Notes under the pieces: generated by a model
Seen by the model: only the letters and a program-made list of their open reading frames with translations
Databases searched by the model: none
Told to the model about the DNA's origin: nothing
Shown: piece by piece, positions 21,997-35,924 of the stretch
Layout of the letters: the number at the start of each line of letters is the position of its first letter
Position numbering within the stretch: position 1 is the stretch's first letter
Made by a program: the position numbers and the translations under genes
Assembly: GCA_964036045.1 (NCBI GenBank)
Contig: CAXIWF010000910.1
Coordinates: forward strand, 1-64,000
Reading direction: 5' to 3'
DNA: 64,000 nucleotides
Origin: Eutreptiella sp. 'Long Island Sound 2002'
Lineage: Eukaryota > Euglenozoa > Euglenophyceae > Eutreptiales > Eutreptiaceae

Positions 21997-24900
21997 CGGT
22001 AATAGTCACCCATATCCTAAAATGAGCTATTGACACAGTAAACCCCCCCTATTTCGGGGTCGCTGAGTCCAAAACGTCACTCATTTTGCGAATCCGAGAC
22101 GGTGGCGTCGAGCTATGGGGGAGGGGGGTCCTAACGAGCGGTGGGGGGTCCGAAAAACCCCCCTTCCAAAATGCGTTCGCATAAGGGCGCTGTCACAAGG
22201 ACGTTATGCTACGCACATCCTTCTTGGAGGCACACTTTCTGAGTGTCTATTTTTTTTCGGTATATACTCGCTCCTTACTAGGCAGCTTTGGTGCTTTCAG
22301 CGCCACTTTGTGGAGGCCAATGGGCCAATCTCCTTCCAAAACCAAAGTCCTCTCCACTGGAGTCCGGATCATAGGCTCAAGCTCAGCACCCACCATTTAC
22401 TCCGCACACATCCGCACACATGTCCCTCCCCTTTGCGTAACACCCTGCCCTTCCTTCCCTGGTGGTATCGCGGCATGCGCTGCCCCGCCCCTTCCGCCCC
22501 TCCCCCCTAGGGGAGTAGGGTTTGTCCATGTCCCTTGTGCGCAGGAGACAATGGGGTGGGGTGGGGTGGGGGGGTGCATGCGCGCAGTTGAGGCCGCGGT
22601 CACATTTTGTCGGCCCATTTGTGTGTGCTTCTTGCTTACTTGGGCCCTGGTTCCCCGTTTGCAGGGTATCTTTGTCTGATTGTGCCCCATGTGCGGCGCT
22701 TAACGGCCGAATCTGTTCGTTGCTGGCCCGTTCGGACGCGGACAATGATTTGTGCCATGTGATGTTTTTTCCAATCTGTTGCATTCGGTGACGTTGCCGA
22801 TCGATGTGCACAGTGATACGCTGTATGGAGAGTGTTGTCCTGGGGACAGCTTGTTTTTTGGGCTTCTAGTCAGCTTTGCTGGGAGTTTTGTTTTGTATTC
22901 TTTGCACCATGTCGTGCTGTGAGCAATGTGTTGTGTCTTGTGCGCAGTGCTGTCTATTGCAAGCTGTATCCAAAAACTTCCATGGTGCAGAACAAAGGTC
23001 TCATTGAAGCTCATGTTTTTCGCACATGGCCGCCATGGCACCTTCTTAGGAGCTAGATCTTCCTCTGAGTGTGCTGAGACCATCCCGCCCCCCTCCTGGA
23101 CAAGAATCTTAGAGATTCCAAATGTGCACATGCCTCTACAATGCCACATACCTTCGGGAAATCCTTCTGTGTAACCCGCATAGGCCTGTACGCAAAGGCT
23201 AAAAAGGAGTTCAAAAATTTGCTGAACGAGGAATCTCAACAACCCTAGCTCCTTGAGGGAATATATGAATGGTCCAAATGCTCGATCTAGCCATAATTCA
23301 AAGGCAGGAAATACATTCTAAACTGTAAGCCACAAATTATCATAACTATTGCAACTTTCCTCAACCTCTTTTGTCCGCAAAAATCTTGACGCAGTGATAT
23401 TGCAGGTAGTAAAGACGTATCACTATTACTATCGCAAAAAGGAATGTCGAAGTGGTCCACTTCACGGTTCAAAAAATCCTAGTTTGTTGCGTGACGATGT
23501 TACAAATTTTGTACATACCATTGTCTGTTGGAAACAGAACACTGCATGTGTCCTGTGTGCTACAAAACCGCGGCTGCCAAAGTACTGCATGATTCGATGC
23601 TCAACAACTTACCAAAATGTCAAACCCATAGCAGATGAGGTATGGGATCAAATTGTCCTAACCAATTTTGAGAAACATCCCAGATGTCCCCAATATCCTA
23701 GTGAGTTTAAAATACAATATCACAATCTTCTACACAACCATAGATCTATCAAGGCTGCGCATCCCGATGGCTAACCCGTACGAAATGAAAAGCGCGCCAA
23801 CGAATGTCCTAAGTCGTGTTTGAGAAAACGATCCTAAGTCCGAATGCAGAAAAGATCCTAATGATTCTAATTATCATAAAAGTCCTAACCAGGCGAACAT
23901 GTTGCGATGAGTCATTGTCAAAGATATGGAAAAATAGGTTATCCTTATCCTAGAACCTCTGTCTAACGCGTGGAAAAAACATCCTAAGTATCCTGAACAT
24001 CCCCAGCCTTTGGGACAGAACGTTAGGGCTAGGAAACATCCTAACTATGCCAAGTACTGAATATTCCTCGATAACACCAACGAATATACTACATATCCTA
24101 AGCGTGGTTACAATTACGGTTGTCATGAGTTATTTGCCATCACTACACATGCAAAATGTAAAAAGAACGATATTCTAACTCCTGTTGGAGAAAATATCCT
24201 AAATATCTTCAACTGACTGAACATTTGTTCTCAAAAATATCCCAAATATCCCAAGTACTTTGTGTGGCTCCGGGCATGTAATTATCCTAAACCTCCTGAC
24301 CTGGCAAACATGTTGCGATGGGTCATTGTCAAAGAGATGGATAAACCGGTTAGCCTTAGCCTAAAAACACTGTCTAATTTGTGCAAAAAACATCCTAAGT
24401 ATCCTAAATGTCCTCAACTTTTGGGACTGAAAGTTGGGGCTAGCAAACATCTTTAATGTGCTAAGTACTCCACTTTCTTCGATAACAGCAAGGAATATCT
24501 TAAATATCCTAAGAGTGGTTACAAGTACGGTTGTGATGAGGAATTTGCCATTACTATACATGAAAAATCTAAGAATAAAAATATCATAAGTGCTGACGGA
24601 GAAAATATCCTAATTATCCTAAATATCCTAAACATCCCAATGGGCAAACAACGGGATGTTGAAAATGTTGTGAGTCCTAATTTTGCCAAGTCAGTCATCC
24701 GAATCATCGGGAAGATCGTTAAACCTCATGCAGAAAATATCCTAAGTATCCCAAATGTTCTGACCTGGCTCGTTTCTTTTCTCAAAAACATCCTAAATAT
24801 CCTAAGTACGTAATATTGTTCGGGGCATATCATCGAACATATTGTAAGTATCCGCTATTGGTGTGATGAGTAAGTAGCGATGGCTAGAAGGAAGATATCA

Positions 24901-27273
24901 TAAGTCCTATAGGAGACAATATTCGAATTATCCTAAATATTCTGAACCATCCAATGGGCCTACAACAGGATGCTGAAAATGTTGTGCTCAGCACGTGTCA
25001 AATACTTCCTAATCTCGCCAGACCAAACATCCTGAATATCAGCACCATTCTCTCAGATCATGCAGAAAATATCCTAAATATCCCAAATATCCTCAATTGA
25101 CTGAACGTTCTTGCTCAAAAATATCCTCAATATCCCAAGTACTTCATGTAGCTTTGGGCATAACACCAGAAATATTCCAAAGATTCGAAGAAGGGTTACA
25201 GCTACCATTGTGATGAGTACATTGCCAAAAATATCCTAAGTCCTGATGGAGACAATATCCTCATTATGTGGACCATCCTCAACATCGTAATGGACAAACA
25301 AACGCAGGCTGAACATGTTGTGATAAGCAATCGTCAAAAACATCCCAACCTCGCCAGAACAAATATTCTAAATGCAAGAAAAGATCCTAAAACATCATGC
25401 AAAAAATATCCTAAATATCCTAAATATCCCTAGCTGACTCATCTAGACTGAAACCTCCTGCTGAAAAATGTCCAAAATATCCCAAGTACTTAATATTCTT
25501 CCAGGCAAGGACCAAAAATATCCTAACTATCCTAAAAAATGGTTACCGTTAAAGCTAAGGTTAACCGTAACCCCTTTTTTTAGGATAATTAGGATATTTT
25601 CCCAAAAAAATGATCGGGTGTTTGGGATATTTTAGAACGCAAAAGTAACCTACTAGGATGCATTCTTTTGGCACTCACAAACCACCTCGCCTATGGAATG
25701 AGGCCTCAAGACAACACAAACAGCCCTGAACCAGTGCACCACACATGTGTAACGGCAGCACTGACAGCACTCAATTATACACTGATGTGATCAGAATTTC
25801 AATGATTCTCAGATGTACATTAGTGCAGTAAATTTTCCGCTTGTTTTCATGTTTTCCGTTCGCCGCCAGATGTCGCCTGTGAGCGCGCGTCGAGTCGCAT
25901 TTGTCTTTCGTGATTTCCCAATCGGATTTATTTAAATTATTTCGAATGATTTCACGTTGTGTCATTATGTGCGATGAATGCGCATTGAGATTCTATGTCT
26001 GCTCCATTTTTGTAGACCGGGTTTTCGTACTCTTCATATTCCACCATGGAGTTCAAAGGACTTACAAGTGCTTCGCATATGTCGCTCCCCTAAGCTGGAT
26101 ATGGGTCTGAAGAGGGTTATGTGGGTTCGGAGATATCAGGGGCAGTGTCGGGCGTTACGACCCCTGGGGCATCAAGGCTACAGGCTTCGCAGTTACAACA
26201 AAGATCAACCATTATGCAGCGGTTACAACATGTTCCTCACATGGCACCACACAAAAGGAAGAAACACTACACCACATCAATCCACACCACGCTAGACCAC
26301 ACCACACCACCTTTCACCGCACTGCCCCAGGATGTGCCCCGCAATGTGGCCCACGATGTGCCCCAGAATGTGCCCCTCAATGCTCACCAGAATGTGACCC
26401 ATGATGTGCCCCACCATGTGCCCCACCATGTGCCGCACGATGTGCCCGCCAAATGCCAATTGATGTGCCCCATGATGTGCCCCACAGTGTGCCCCACTGT
26501 GAACCCCACGATGTGCCCTGGGATGTGCCCCACCATGTGCCCCACCATGTGCCGCAGGATGTGCCCCACCATGTAGTAAAATACTTGTAAAATCGGGGTA
26601 AAAATTGGGGATGTTTTTTGCCATACAAGGAGGGTGCTGGGTATACTTTGCACTGCACCACGGCCTCCTACCACCTTCAGAATGCATACCACTTCACAAA
26701 TGCCTTCCTCTCTATCATTACATCACATTCCAACCCATAGTTGCTCACCCGGGATGCTTTTTTTTTGCACTGAACGGCGCCTTTTGTGGCTGGCCAGGCC
26801 TGCTCACCCGGGATGCTCCCCTTGCTGGTCTCTCCGCTATTTACCACAAACCATACATAAAAAAAAGGCATGTTTCTGGGTAGTTCTCCATAGGCATAGT
26901 CGGCAACCCAAGGGACCCCTTCAGGATGTATCCACGGCTTCTGTGCCCCAAGCCAATGGCGTTGGTGAGGTCTCTGGGATCAGGGCATGGACATCCGAAC
27001 CCGGTTTGCCAAACCAAAACATTGTCCAGCCGCCGCAGCTCCATTAAGGTCCACCGCTCACTAGTAAAATCGGGGTAAAAACTGGGGATGTTTTTCGCCA
27101 TACAAGGAGGGTGGTGGGTATACTTTGCACTGCACCACGGCCTCCTACCACCTTCAGAATGCATTCCACTTCACAAATGCCTTCGTTTCTATCATTACAT
27201 CACATTCCAACCCATGGTTGCTCGACCGGGATGCTACCCTTGCTGGTCTCTCCGCTGTTTACCACAAATCCCG
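21802..27273. repeat. Module M2 (second copy of M1 in the unit)
   Basis: Near-identical to 1780-7250. It lacks the retroposon at the position equivalent to 4420 and carries its own at 26759. Equivalents are: gtcgctga motif 22043-22130, decayed ATCCTAAAT repeat about 23892-25554, hairpin 25512-25604, gene-free stretch 25605-26329, 12-bp minisatellite 26330-26575, S-elements 26587-26850 and 26987-27273. No supported gene. Confidence 0.92.
26742..26817 (-). mobile_element. Second copy of the 42-bp retroposon, 17-bp target-site duplication
   Basis: The insert (26759-26800) reads on the minus strand as GGCCTGGCCAGCCACAAAAG, then 14 further nt, then eight A. Its 34-nt body is identical to the first copy apart from one fewer 5' G. 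It is flanked by perfect TGCTCACCCGGGATGCT at 26742-26758 and 26801-26817. The empty site in M1 has one TGCTCACCCGGGATGCT (about 6778-6794). Two copies with the same 5' end indicate a complete small RNA rather than random truncation. Confidence 0.88.
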
Positions 27274-30200
27274 CCCTTTCATGTCCCAACACCCCATTCA
27301 AAAACACCCACCCCTCCCCCATCCGCATCAACACGCCATACCTACACTTTCGTGCAACCCCCCAAATGTGCTTACATTCACATTTGCATCCCACCGCACC
27401 CATCCAATTCCACACAGGCCACCGTACCCCGCCCTTTCATGTCCCAACAACCCATTCAAAAAGAACCACACACCAGCATCCGCATCAACACGCCGTACCT
27501 ACACTTGTGGTAATCACCAGAGAGACCAGCAAGGGGAGCATCCCGGGTGAGCAACTATGGCTTGGAATGTGATGTAATGATCGAGGGGAGGGCAGCTGTG
27601 GAGTGCACCTCATTGCAAAGATGTTAGGAGGCCGTGGTGCAGTGCATGGTACAACCAGCACCCCCTCTGTGTAGCGAAAAACATAGCCGATTTTTACCCC
27701 AATTTTACTAGCGAGCGGTGGACCTTAATGGAGCCACCGCGGCTGGAAATGTTTTTGCCTGGCAAAGCCAGTTCAGATGTCCATGGCAGCATCGCCCTTT
27801 CATGTTCCAACGACCCATTCAAAAACACCCACCCCTCCCCCATCCGCATCAACACGCCATACCTACACTTTCCTACAACCCCTCCAATGTGCTTACATTC
27901 ACATTTGCATCCCACCGCATCCACCCAACCCGGCACAGGCCACGGTACCCCGCCATTTCATGTTCCAACACCCCATTCAAAAACACCCACCCCTCCCCCA
28001 TCCGCCTCAACGCGGCATACCTACACTTTCGTGCAACCCCCCAAATGTGCTCACATTCACATTTGCATCCCACCGCATCCACCCAACCCGGCACAGGCCA
28101 CCGTACCCCGCCCTTTCATGTCCCAACACCCCATTCAAAAACACCCACCCCTCCTTCATCCGCATCAACACGCCATACCTACACTTTCGTGCGACCCCCC
28201 GTATGTGCTCGCATTCACATTTGCATCCCACTGCACCCACCCAACCCCACACAGGCCACCGTACCTCGCCCTTTCATGTCCCAACACCCCATTCAAAAAC
28301 ACCCACCCCTCCCCCATCCGCATCAACACGCCATACCTACACTTTCCTACAACCCCCCCAATGTGCTCACATTCACATTTGCATCCCACCGCATCCACCC
28401 AACCCGGCACAGGCCACGGTACCCCGCCATTTCATGTTCCAACACCCCATTCAAAAACACCCACCCCTCCCCCATCCGCCTCAACACGGCATACCTACAC
28501 TTTCGTGCAACCCCCCAAATGTGCTCACATTCACATTTGCATCCCACCGCATCCACCCAACCCCACACAGGCCACCGTACCCCGCCCTTTCATGTCCCAA
28601 CACCCCATTCAAAAACACCCACCCCTCCCCCATCCGCCTCAACACGGCATACCTACACTTTCGTGCAACCCCCCAAATGTGCTCGGATTCACATTTGCAT
28701 CCCACCGCATCCACCCAACCCGGCACAGGCCACGGTACCCCGCCGTTTCATGTTCCAACACCCCATTCAAAAACACCCACCCCTCCCCCATCCGCATCAA
28801 CACGCCATACCTGCACTTTCTTGCAACCCTCCCAATGTGCTCACATTCACATTTGCATCCCATCGCATCCACCCAACCCGGCACAGGCCACGGTACCCCG
28901 CCATTTCATGTTCCAACACCTATTCAAAAACACCCACCCCTCCCCCATCCGCCTCAACACGGCATACCTACACTTTCGTGAAACCACCCAAATGTGCTCA
29001 CATTCACATTTGCATCCCACCGCATCCACCCAACCCCACACAGGCCACCGTACCCCGCCCTTTCATGTCCCAACACCCCATTCAAAAACACCCACCCATC
29101 CCTCATCCGCATCAACACGCCATACCTACACTTTCGTGCGACCCCCCGTATGTGCTCGCATTCACATTTGCATCCCACTGCACCCACCCAACCCCACACA
29201 GGCCACCGTACCTCGCCCTTTCATATCCCAACACCCCATTCAAAAACACCCACCCCTCCCCCATCCGCATCAACACGCCATACCTACACTTTCTTGCAAC
29301 CCCCCAAATGTGCTCACATTCACATTTGCATCCCACCGCATCCACCCAACCCCACACAGGCCACCGTACCCCGCCCTTTCATGTCCCAACACCCCATTCA
29401 AAAACACCCACCCCTCCTCCATCCGCATCAACACGCCATACCTACACTTTCGTGCGACCCCCCGTATGTGCTCACATTCACATTTGCATCCCACTGCACC
29501 CACCCAACCCCACACAGGCCACCGTACCTCGCCCTTTCGTGTTCCAACACCCCATTCAAAAACACCCACCCCTCCCCCATCCGCATCAACACGCCATACC
29601 TGCACTTTCTTGCAACCCTCCCAATGTGCTCACATTCACATTTGCATCCCAGCGCATCCACCCAACCCGGCACAGGCCACGGTACCCCGCCATTTCATGT
29701 TCCAACACCCCATTCAAAAACACCCACCCCTCCCCCATCCGCCTCAACACGGCATACCTACACTTTCGTGCAACCCCCCAAATGTGCTCACATTCACATT
29801 TACATCCCACCGCACCCATCCAATTCCACACAGGCCACCGTACCCCGCCCTTTCATGTCCCAACAACCCATTCAAAAAGAACCACACACCAGCATCCGCA
29901 TCAACACGCCGTACCTACACTTGTGGTAATCACCAGAGAGACCAGCAAGGGGAGCATCCCGGGTGAGCAACTATGGCTTGGAATGTGATGTAATGATAGA
30001 GGGGAGGGCAGCTGTGGAGTGCACCTCATTGCAAAGATGTTAGGAGGCCGTGGTGCAGTGCATGGTACAACCAGCACCCCCTCTGTGTAGCGAAAAACAT
30101 AGCCGATTTTTACCCCAATTTTACTAGCGAGCGGTGGACCTTAATGGAGCCACCGCGGCTGGAAATGTTTTTGCCTGGCAAAGCCAGTTCAGATGTCCAT

Positions 30201-33200
30201 GGCAGCATCGCCCTTTCATGTTCCAACGACCCATTCAAAAACACCCACCCCTCCCCCATCCGCATCAACACGCCATACCTACACTTTCCTACAACCCCTC
30301 CAATGTGCTTACATTCACATTTGCATCCCACCGCATCCACCCAACCCGGCACAGGCCACGGTACCCCGCCATTTCATGTTCCAACACCCCATTCAAAAAC
30401 ACCCACCCCTCCCCCATCCGCCTCAACGCGGCATACCTACACTTTCGTGCAACCCCCCAAATGTGCTCACATTCACATTTGCATCCCACCGCATCCACCC
30501 AACCCGGCACAGGCCACCGTACCCCGCCCTTTCATGTCCCAACACCCCATTAAAAAACACCCACCCCTCCTTCATCCGCATCAACACGCCATACCTACAC
30601 TTTCGTGCGACCCCCCGTATGTGCTCGCATTCACATTTGCATCCCACTGCACCCACCCAACCCCACACAGGCCACCGTACCTCGCCCTTTCATGTCCCAA
30701 CACCCCATTCAAAAACACCCACCCCTCCCCCATCCGCATCAACACGCCATACCTACACTTTCCTACAACCCCCCCAATGTGCTCACATTCACATTTGCAT
30801 CCCACCGCATCCACCCAACCCGGCACAGGCCACGGTACCCCGCCATTTCATGTTCCAACACCCCATTCAAAAACACCCACCCCTCCCCCATCCGCCTCAA
30901 CGCGGCATACCTACACTTTCGTGCAACCCCCGAAATGTGCTCACATTCACATTTGCATCCCACCGCATCCACCCAACCCCACACAGGCCACCGTACCCCG
31001 CCCTTTCATGTCCCAACACCCCATTCAAAAACACCCACCCCTCCTCCATCCGCATCAACACGCCATACCTACACTTTCGTGCGACCCCCCGTATGTGCTC
31101 ACATTCACATTTGCATCCCACTGCACCCACCCAACCCCACACAGGCCACCGTACCTCGCCCTTTCGTGTTCCAACACCCCATTCAAAAACACCCACCCCT
31201 CCCCCATCCGCATCAACACGCCATACCTGCACTTTCTTGCAACCCTCCCAATGTGCTCACATTCACATTTGCATCCCAGCGCATCCACCCAACCCGGCAC
31301 AGGCCACGGTAGCCCGCCATTTCATGTTCCAACACCCCATTCAAAAACACCCACCCCTCCCCCATCCGCCTCAACACGGCATACCTACACTTTCGTGCAA
31401 CCCCCCAAATGGGCTCACATTCACATTTACATCCCACCGCACCCATCCAATTCCACACAGGCCACCGTACCCCGCCCTTTCATGTCCCAACAACCCATTC
31501 AAAAAGAACCACACACCAGCATCCGCATCAACACGCCGTACCTACACTTGTGGTAATCACCAGAGAGACCAGCAAGGGGAGCATCCCGGGTGAGCAACTA
31601 TGGCTTGGAATGTGATGTAATGATCGAGGGGAGGGCAGCTGTGGAGTGCACCTCATTGCAAAGATGTTAGGAGGCCGTGGTGCAGTGCATGGTACAACCA
31701 GCACCCCCTCTGTGTAGCGAAAAACATAGCCGATTTTTACCCCAATTTTACTAGCGAGCGGTGGACCTTAATGGAGCCACCGCGGCTGGAAATGTTTTTG
31801 CCTGGCAAAGCCAGTTCAGATGTCCATGGCAGCATCGCCCTTTCATGTTCCAACGACCCATTCAAAAACACCCACCCCTCCCCCATCCGCATCAACACGC
31901 CATACCTACACTTTCCTACAACCCCCCCAATGTGCTTACATTCACATTTGCATCCCACCGCATCCACCCAACCCGGCACAGGCCACGGTACCCCGCCATT
32001 TCATGTTCCAACACCCCATTCAAAAACACCCACCCCTCCCCCATCCGCCTCAACGCGGCATACCTACACTTTCGTGCAACCCCCGAAATGTGCTCACATT
32101 CACATTTGCATCCCACCGCATCCACCCAACCCCACACAGGCCACCGTACCCCGCCCTTTCATGTCCCAACACCCCATTCAAAAACACCCACCCCTCCTCC
32201 ATCCGCATCAACACGCCATACCTACACTTTCGTGCGACCCCCCGTATGTGCTCACATTCACATTTGCATCCCACTGCACCCACCCAACCCCACAAAGGCC
32301 ACCGTACCTCGCCCTTTCGTGTTCCAACACCCCATTCAAAAACACCCACCCCTCCCCCATCCGCATCAACACGCCATACCTGCACTTTCTTGCAACCCTC
32401 CCAATGTGCTCACATTCACATTTGCATCCCAGCGCATCCACCCAACCCGGCACAGGCCACGGTACCCCGCCATTTCATGTTCCAACACCCCATTCAAAAA
32501 CACCCACTCCTCCCCCATCCGCCTCAACACGGCATACCTACACTTTCGTGCAACCCCCCAAATGTGCTCACATTCACATTTACATCCCACCGCACCCATC
32601 CAATTCCACACAGGCCACCGTACCCCGCCCTTTCATGTCCCAACAACCCATTCAAAAAGAACCACACACCAGCATCCGCATCAACACGCCGTACCTACAC
32701 TTGTGGTAATCACCAGAGAGACCAGCAAGGGGAGCATCCCGGGTGAGCAACTATGGCTTGGAATGTGATGTAATGATAGAGGGGAGGGCAGCTGTGGAGT
32801 GCACCTCATTGCAAAGATGTTAGGAGGCCGTGGTGCAGTGCATGGTACAACCAGCACCCCCTCTGTGTAGCGAAAAACATAGCCGATTTTTACCCCAATT
32901 TTACTAGCGAGCGGTGGACCTTAATGGAGCCACCGCGGCTGGAAATGTTTTTGCCTGGCAAAGCCAGTTCAGATGTCCATGGCAGCATCGCCCTTTCATG
33001 TTCCAACGACCCATTCAAAAACACCCACCCCTCCCCCATCCGCATCAACACGCCATACCTACACTTTCCTACAACCCCTCCAATGTGCTTACATTCACAT
33101 TTGCATCCCACCGCATCCACCCAACCCGGCACAGGCCACGGTACCCCGCCATTTCATGTTCCAACACCCCATTCAAAAACACCCACCCCTCCCCCATCCG

Positions 33201-35924
33201 CCTCAACGCGGCATACCTACACTTTCGTGCAACCCCCCAAATGTGCTCACATTCACATTTGCATCCCACCGCATCCACCCAACCCGGCACAGGCCACCGT
33301 ACCCCGCCCTTTCATGTCCCAACACCCCATTCAAAAACACCCACCCCTCCTTCATCCGCATCAACACGCCATACCTACACTTTCGTGCGACCCCCCGTAT
33401 GTGCTCGCATTCACATTTGCATCCCACTGCACCCACCCAACCCCACACAGGCCACCGTACCTCGCCCTTTCATGTCCCAACACCCCATTCAAAAACACCC
33501 ACCCCTCCCCCATCCGCATCAACACGCCATACCTACACTTTCCTACAACCCCCCCAATGTGCTCACATTCACATTTGCATCCCACCGCATCCACCCAACC
33601 CGGCACAGGCCACGGTACCCCGCCATTTCATGTCCCAACACCCCATTCAAAAACACCCACCCCTCCCCCATCCGCCTCAACACGGCATACCTACACTTTC
33701 GTGCAACCCCCCAAATGTGCTCACATTCACATTTGCATCCCACCGCATCCACCCAACCCCACACAGGCCACCGTACCCCGCCCTTTCATGTCCCAACACC
33801 CCATTCAAAAACACCCACCCCTCCCCCATCCGCATCAACACGCCATACCTGCACTTTCTTGCAACCCCCCCAATGTGCTCACATTCACATTTGCATCCCA
33901 CCGCATCCACCCAACCCGGCACAGGCCACCGTACCCCGCCCTTTCATGTCCCAACACCCCATTCAAAAACACCCACCCCTCCCCCATCCGCATCAACACG
34001 CCATACCTACACTTTCGTGCAACCCCCCAAATGTGCTCACATTCACATTTGCATCCCACCGCACCCATCCAATTCCACACAGGCCACCGTACCCCGCCCT
34101 TTCATGTCCCAACAACCCATTCAAAAAGAACCACACACCAGCATCCGCATCAACACGCCGTACCTACACTTGTGGTAATCACCAGAGAGACCAGCAAGGG
34201 GAGCATCCCGGGTGAGCAACTATGGCTTGGAATGTGATGTAATGATCGAGGGGAGGGCAGCTGTGGAGTGCACCTCATTGCAAAGATGTTAGGAGGCCGT
34301 GGTGCAGTGCATGGTACAACCAGCACCCCCTCTGTGTAGCGAAAAACATAGCCGATTTTTACCCCAATTTTACTAGCGAGCGGTGGACCTTAATGGAGCC
34401 ACCGCGGCTGGAAATGTTTTTGCCTGGCAAAGCCAGTTCAGATGTCCATGGCAGCATCGCCCTTTCATGTTCCAACGACCCATTCAAAAACACCCACCCC
34501 TCCCCCATCCGCATCAACACGCCATACCTACACTTTCCTACAACCCCCCCAATGTGCTTACATTCACATTTGCATCCCACCGCATCCACCCAACCCGGCA
34601 CAGGCCACGGTACCCCGCCATTTCATGTTCCAACACCCCATTCAAAAACACCCACCCCTCCCCCATCCGCCTCAACGCGGCATACCTACACTTTCGTGCA
34701 ACCCCCGAAATGTGCTCACATTCACATTTGCATCCCACCGCATCCACCCAACCCCACACAGGCCACCGTACCCCGCCCTTTCATGTCCCAACACCCCATT
34801 CAAAAACACCCACCCCTCCTCCATCCGCATCAACACGCCATACCTACACTTTCGTGCGACCCCCCGTATGTGCTCACATTCACATTTGCATCCCACTGCA
34901 CCCACCCAACCCCACACAGGCCACCGTACCTCGCCCTTTCGTGTTCCAACACCCCATTCAAAAACACCCACCCCTCCCCCATCCGCATCAACACGCCATA
35001 CCTGCACTTTCTTGCAACCCTCCCAATGTGCTCACATTCACATTTGCATCCCAGCGCATCCACCCAACCCGGCACAGGCCACGGTACCCCGCCATTTCAT
35101 GTTCCAACACCCCATTCAAAAACACCCACCCCTCCCCCATCCGCCTCAACACGGCATACCTACACTTTCGTGCAACCCCCCAAATGGGCTCACATTCACA
35201 TTTACATCCCACCGCACCCATCCAATTCCACACAGGCCACCGTACCCCGCCCTTTCATGTCCCAACAACCCATTCAAAAAGAACCACACACCAGCATCCG
35301 CATCAACACGCCGTACCTACACTTGTGGTAATCACCAGAGAGACCAGCAAGGGGAGCATCCCGGGTGAGCAACTATGGCTTGGAATGTGATGTAATGATC
35401 GAGGGGAGGGCAGCTGTGGAGTGCACCTCATTGCAAAGATGTTAGGAGGCCGTGGTGCAGTGCATGGTACAACCAGCACCCCCTCTGTGTAGCGAAAAAC
35501 ATAGCCGATTTTTACCCCAATTTTACTAGCGAGCGGTGGACCTTAATGGAGCCACCGCGGCTGGAAATGTTTTTGCCTGGCAAAGCCAGTTCAGATGTCC
35601 ATGGCAGCATCGCCCTTTCATGTTCCAACGACCCATTCAAAAACACCCACCCCTCCCCCATCCGCATCAACACGCCATACCTACACTTTCCTACAACCCC
35701 CCCAATGTGCTTACATTCACATTTGCATCCCACCGCATCCACCCAACCCGGCACAGGCCACGGTACCCCGCCATTTCATGTTCCAACACCCCATTCAAAA
35801 ACACCCACCCCTCCCCCATCCGCCTCAACGCGGCATACCTACACTTTCGTGCAACCCCCGAAATGTGCTCACATTCACATTTGCATCCCACCGCATCCAC
35901 CCAACCCCACACAGGCCACCGTAC
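27274..35924 (+). repeat. Satellite array B: 158-bp monomers in higher-order blocks
   Basis: Same monomer and spacer family as array A. Blocks are 27274-27510 (1.5 monomers), 27795-29926 (13.5), 30211-31553 (8.5), 31838-32706 (5.5), 32991-34175 (7.5), 34460-35328 (5.5) and 35613-35924 (about 2, cut by the PLE). Block order is partly the mirror of array A (13.5, 8.5, 5.5 against 5.5, 8.5, 20.5, 13.5). Long forward open frames (for example 756 codons from 27718) are satellite by-products. Confidence 0.95.
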
